DNA of 64,000 nucleotides from an uncultured Isosphaeraceae bacterium (GTDB taxonomy: Bacteria; Planctomycetota; Planctomycetia; Isosphaerales; Isosphaeraceae), in assembly GCA_945957605.1 (NCBI GenBank), contig CAMFLR010000001.1, positions 992,001 to 1,056,000 on the forward strand, written 5' to 3'. The position numbers and the translations under genes are program-made. Position 1 is the first letter of the stretch. Each line of letters starts with the position of its first letter. Of the stretch, positions 62,106-64,000 are shown one piece after another. Below the pieces are notes generated by a model, which did no database searches, was not told the origin of the DNA, and saw nothing but the letters and a program-made list of their open reading frames with translations.

Positions 62106-63695
62106 ATGGAAGATGTCCTCCCGATCCGCCGTGCTCTGCTGAGCGTGTCGGACAAGCGGGGCTTGCTGGAACTTGCCGGTGCGCTGGCTGCGCGCGGCGT
62201 ACACCTGCTGGCGAGCGGCGGCACCAAAACCGCCCTGGAAAATGCCGGCCTCGCGGTGACTGAAGTTTCAAGCTACACCGGCCAGCCGGAAATTCTTGGC
62301 GGACGCGTCAAAACTCTGCATCCCAAGCTGCACGGCGGCATCCTCGCCCGCCGCGACCTCGCCGAAGACCTCGCCGCACTCGAAGCGCAGGGCATCGAGC
62401 CGATCGACCTCGTTGTCGTGAATCTTTACCCGTTCGAAGCCACCATCGCCAAGCCAAACGTCACTTTTGAAGACGCCGTCGAAAACATCGACATCGGCGG
62501 TCCCAGCTTGATCCGAGGCGCGGCCAAGAACCATCCGTTCGTCGCCGTCCTCACCGATCCCGATCAGTATCAAACGTTGCTCGATCAACTCGCCAGCAAC
62601 GGTGGCACCACGCTCGCCTTCCGGCGCGACCTCGCACGCGCCGTCTTCGAGCAAACAGCCCGCTACGATCGGATGATCGCCGACTACCTCACGAAAACGC
62701 TTGCAACCGACACCGACGCCGAGTTCCCGCCGACGATCTCGCCGACCTTCGTCCGTCGCAACGTTCTCCGCTATGGCGAGAATCCGCACCAACGCGCCGC
62801 GGTTTACGCCGAGCCCAAACCTGTCGGGCCGAACCTGCTCACCGCGAAGATCCGCCACGGCAAGGAACTCTCCTACAACAACCTCCTAGACCTCGACAGT
62901 GCTCTGCGAATCGCCCGCATGTTCGCCGAACCGGCAGGCGTCGTGCTCAAGCACAACAACCCTTGCGGCGCTGCGACCGCAAGCACCATTTCCGAAGCCT
63001 TCGAACTCGCCTACGAAGGCGATCCCGTGAGTGCGTTCGGCGGAATCGTCGGCCTCAATCGCATCGTCGACCGCGCCACGGCCGAACGCCTTTGCGTCCC
63101 CGGCAGATTCATCGAAGCGATCGTCGCACCGGGATTCGACGACGAAGCCTTCGCGCTTCTCACCACCAAACCAAGCTGGAAAAACAGCGTCCGCCTGCTC
63201 GACCTCGGCGAGCCGCTCAGTCCCAACAGTTCGCCGGTCGGCTTCGACTTCCGGCGCATCGAAGGCGGCTTGCTGCTACAGGATTGGGATCAAGTCGAAC
63301 CCGAGCCCTCCAAAGGCAAAATCGCCACGCGCAGAGAGCCGACGACTCAGGAACGCGTGGGGCTCGACTTCGCCTGGCGCATTTGCCAGTCGGTCAAGTC
63401 GAACGCGATCGTCCTGGCGCGAGGTACGCAACTCGTGGGCGTGGGCGCGGGCCAGATGAGCCGGCTTGATTCGGTGAAGATCGCCGTCGAAAAGGCGGGC
63501 GACCGAGCCAAGGGCGCGGTGCTCGCCTCCGACGCATTCTTCCCGTTCCGCGACGGCCCGGACGTCGCGGCCAAGGCTGGTGTCACCGCGATCATTCAGC
63601 CCGGCGGTTCAAAGCGCGATGACGAAACGATTACTGCATGCGATGAGCAGAATCTCGCGATGATCCTCACGGGCCGCCGCCACTTCCGCCATTGA
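62106..63695 (+). CDS. purH: Bifunctional AICAR transformylase / IMP cyclohydrolase
   Basis: It catalyses the last two steps of IMP synthesis: formyl transfer to AICAR and ring closure. The 529-residue protein has the cyclohydrolase domain first (about 8-150, with LLSVSDKRGLLELA, SGGTKTALE and GGRVKTLHPKLHGG) and the transformylase domain next (about 210-529), including the KHNNPCGAA active-site motif, EAFELAYEGDPVSAFGG and SDAFFPFRDG near the end. GAGGA lies about nine bases before ATG 62106. It is preceded by a leader hairpin and followed by a strong terminator. Confidence 0.97.
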   Translation: MEDVLPIRRALLSVSDKRGLLELAGALAARGVHLLASGGTKTALENAGLAVTEVSSYTGQPEILGGRVKTLHPKLHGGILARRDLAEDLAALEAQGIEPIDLVVVNLYPFEATIAKPNVTFEDAVENIDIGGPSLIRGAAKNHPFVAVLTDPDQYQTLLDQLASNGGTTLAFRRDLARAVFEQTARYDRMIADYLTKTLATDTDAEFPPTISPTFVRRNVLRYGENPHQRAAVYAEPKPVGPNLLTAKIRHGKELSYNNLLDLDSALRIARMFAEPAGVVLKHNNPCGAATASTISEAFELAYEGDPVSAFGGIVGLNRIVDRATAERLCVPGRFIEAIVAPGFDDEAFALLTTKPSWKNSVRLLDLGEPLSPNSSPVGFDFRRIEGGLLLQDWDQVEPEPSKGKIATRREPTTQERVGLDFAWRICQSVKSNAIVLARGTQLVGVGAGQMSRLDSVKIAVEKAGDRAKGAVLASDAFFPFRDGPDVAAKAGVTAIIQPGGSKRDDETITACDEQNLAMILTGRRHFRH

Positions 63696-63724
63696 TTTGA
63701 AAGTTTGCTTGAATGCGAGATTCG

Positions 63725-63761
63725 AAGCGCCCCGGAATGAACTTCCGGGGCGCTTTCGTTG
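63725..63761 (+). terminator. Rho-independent terminator after purH
   Basis: A perfect 13-bp stem (left arm 63725-63737, right arm 63743-63755) with a TGAAC loop, followed by a modest T-rich tail, lies 29 bases after the purH stop. The neighbouring gene on the minus strand converges, so the hairpin may serve both directions. Confidence 0.85.
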
Positions 63762-63774
63762 TTGCGCAATGAGA

Positions 63775-64000
63775 TCAGCCCGCCATATCGCGGCCCGACA
63801 GGCGATCTTCGATGTCGAGACGCAGACCTCGCACGAGATTCGAATACGAAATGAATAAAACGAGTGCGAATATGCCGATCGCGAGAGCCGCCAGCCCAAG
63901 GAGTCCGGCGCCACCGGCGTTTGCATTGCCAGGCCCACCCGCGACGACGCCCAGCAGTCCGATCATCACCACAATGAACGAAATCCAGGCGCAAATCGAA
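63775..64000 (-). CDS. Membrane protein, 5' end outside window
   Basis: The C-terminal 74 residues are visible. They include two hydrophobic segments, the first around WISFIVVMIGLLGVVAG and the second around LLGLAALAIGIFALVLFISY, joined by a Gly/Asn-rich loop. A short polar tail (RGLRLDIEDRLSGRDMAG) is likely cytoplasmic. The reading frame is open to the window edge, so more of the protein precedes it. No family is recognised. Confidence 0.6.
   Translation of the reverse strand, partial: SICAWISFIVVMIGLLGVVAGGPGNANAGGAGLLGLAALAIGIFALVLFISYSNLVRGLRLDIEDRLSGRDMAG

Overview
The window looks like a chromosomal segment from a planctomycete, probably of the Isosphaeraceae/Gemmataceae type. The signs are three DUF1559 pilin-like proteins, a Ser/Thr kinase fused to 14 WD40 repeats, a DUF1571 protein, two secreted proteins with an N-terminal LExR-type motif, many exported beta-propeller and LRR proteins, and a GC-rich sequence with strong coding bias on both strands. 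I see no phage, integrase, insertion sequence, CRISPR array, rRNA or tRNA. The family names rest on motifs read by eye, not on database searches.

Layout. 1-10 kb: end of an McsA-like zinc protein, trpE, a tandem pair of Yip1-LRR membrane proteins, an alpha/beta-hydrolase lipoprotein, small membrane and secreted proteins, and a Gfo/Idh/MocA oxidoreductase. 10-18.4 kb: TlpA thioredoxin, a 900-residue fused membrane/spermidine-synthase protein, a WD40 protein, a PfkB sugar kinase and a parvulin lipoprotein. 18.7-22.3 kb: DUF1559, TlpA-like, DUF1559 and SMR transporter genes in a row. 22.3-30.4 kb, minus strand: a DUF1559 protein, a Gly/Trp/Tyr-rich secreted repeat protein translationally coupled to a subtilase-like protein, a double receiver-like protein, mfd and a DUF2306 membrane protein.

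30.5-39.4 kb holds carbohydrate-related genes: a heparinase II/III-like protein, a GH15-like protein and a sugar isomerase/epimerase, with a candidate small RNA between the first two. 39.4-47.1 kb: csrA with a possible self-regulating leader, a deoxynucleotidase, aroE, a HAF-repeat protein, two paralogous membrane proteins of an unrecognised family, and a coupled metallophosphoesterase / metallo-beta-lactamase-fold pair. 47.5-64 kb: DUF1571 protein, the kinase-WD40 giant, rimI, a TPR protein, a beta-lactamase/SGNH fusion, an FKBP isomerase, a LExR-motif protein, a zinc-ribbon membrane protein, a PQQ-type beta-propeller protein and purH behind a leader terminator.

Housekeeping genes (trpE, mfd, aroE, rimI, purH, csrA) are scattered singly among exported and envelope proteins, as is common in planctomycetes. 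The most distinctive parts are the coupled Gly-rich/subtilase pair, the DUF1559-TlpA-DUF1559 cluster, the paralogous membrane pair at 42.7-45.7 kb, and three RNA-level signals: the csrA leader hairpin, the 34.1-34.3 kb transcript candidate and the purH leader terminator. I found no clear defence system or other complete undescribed machine.
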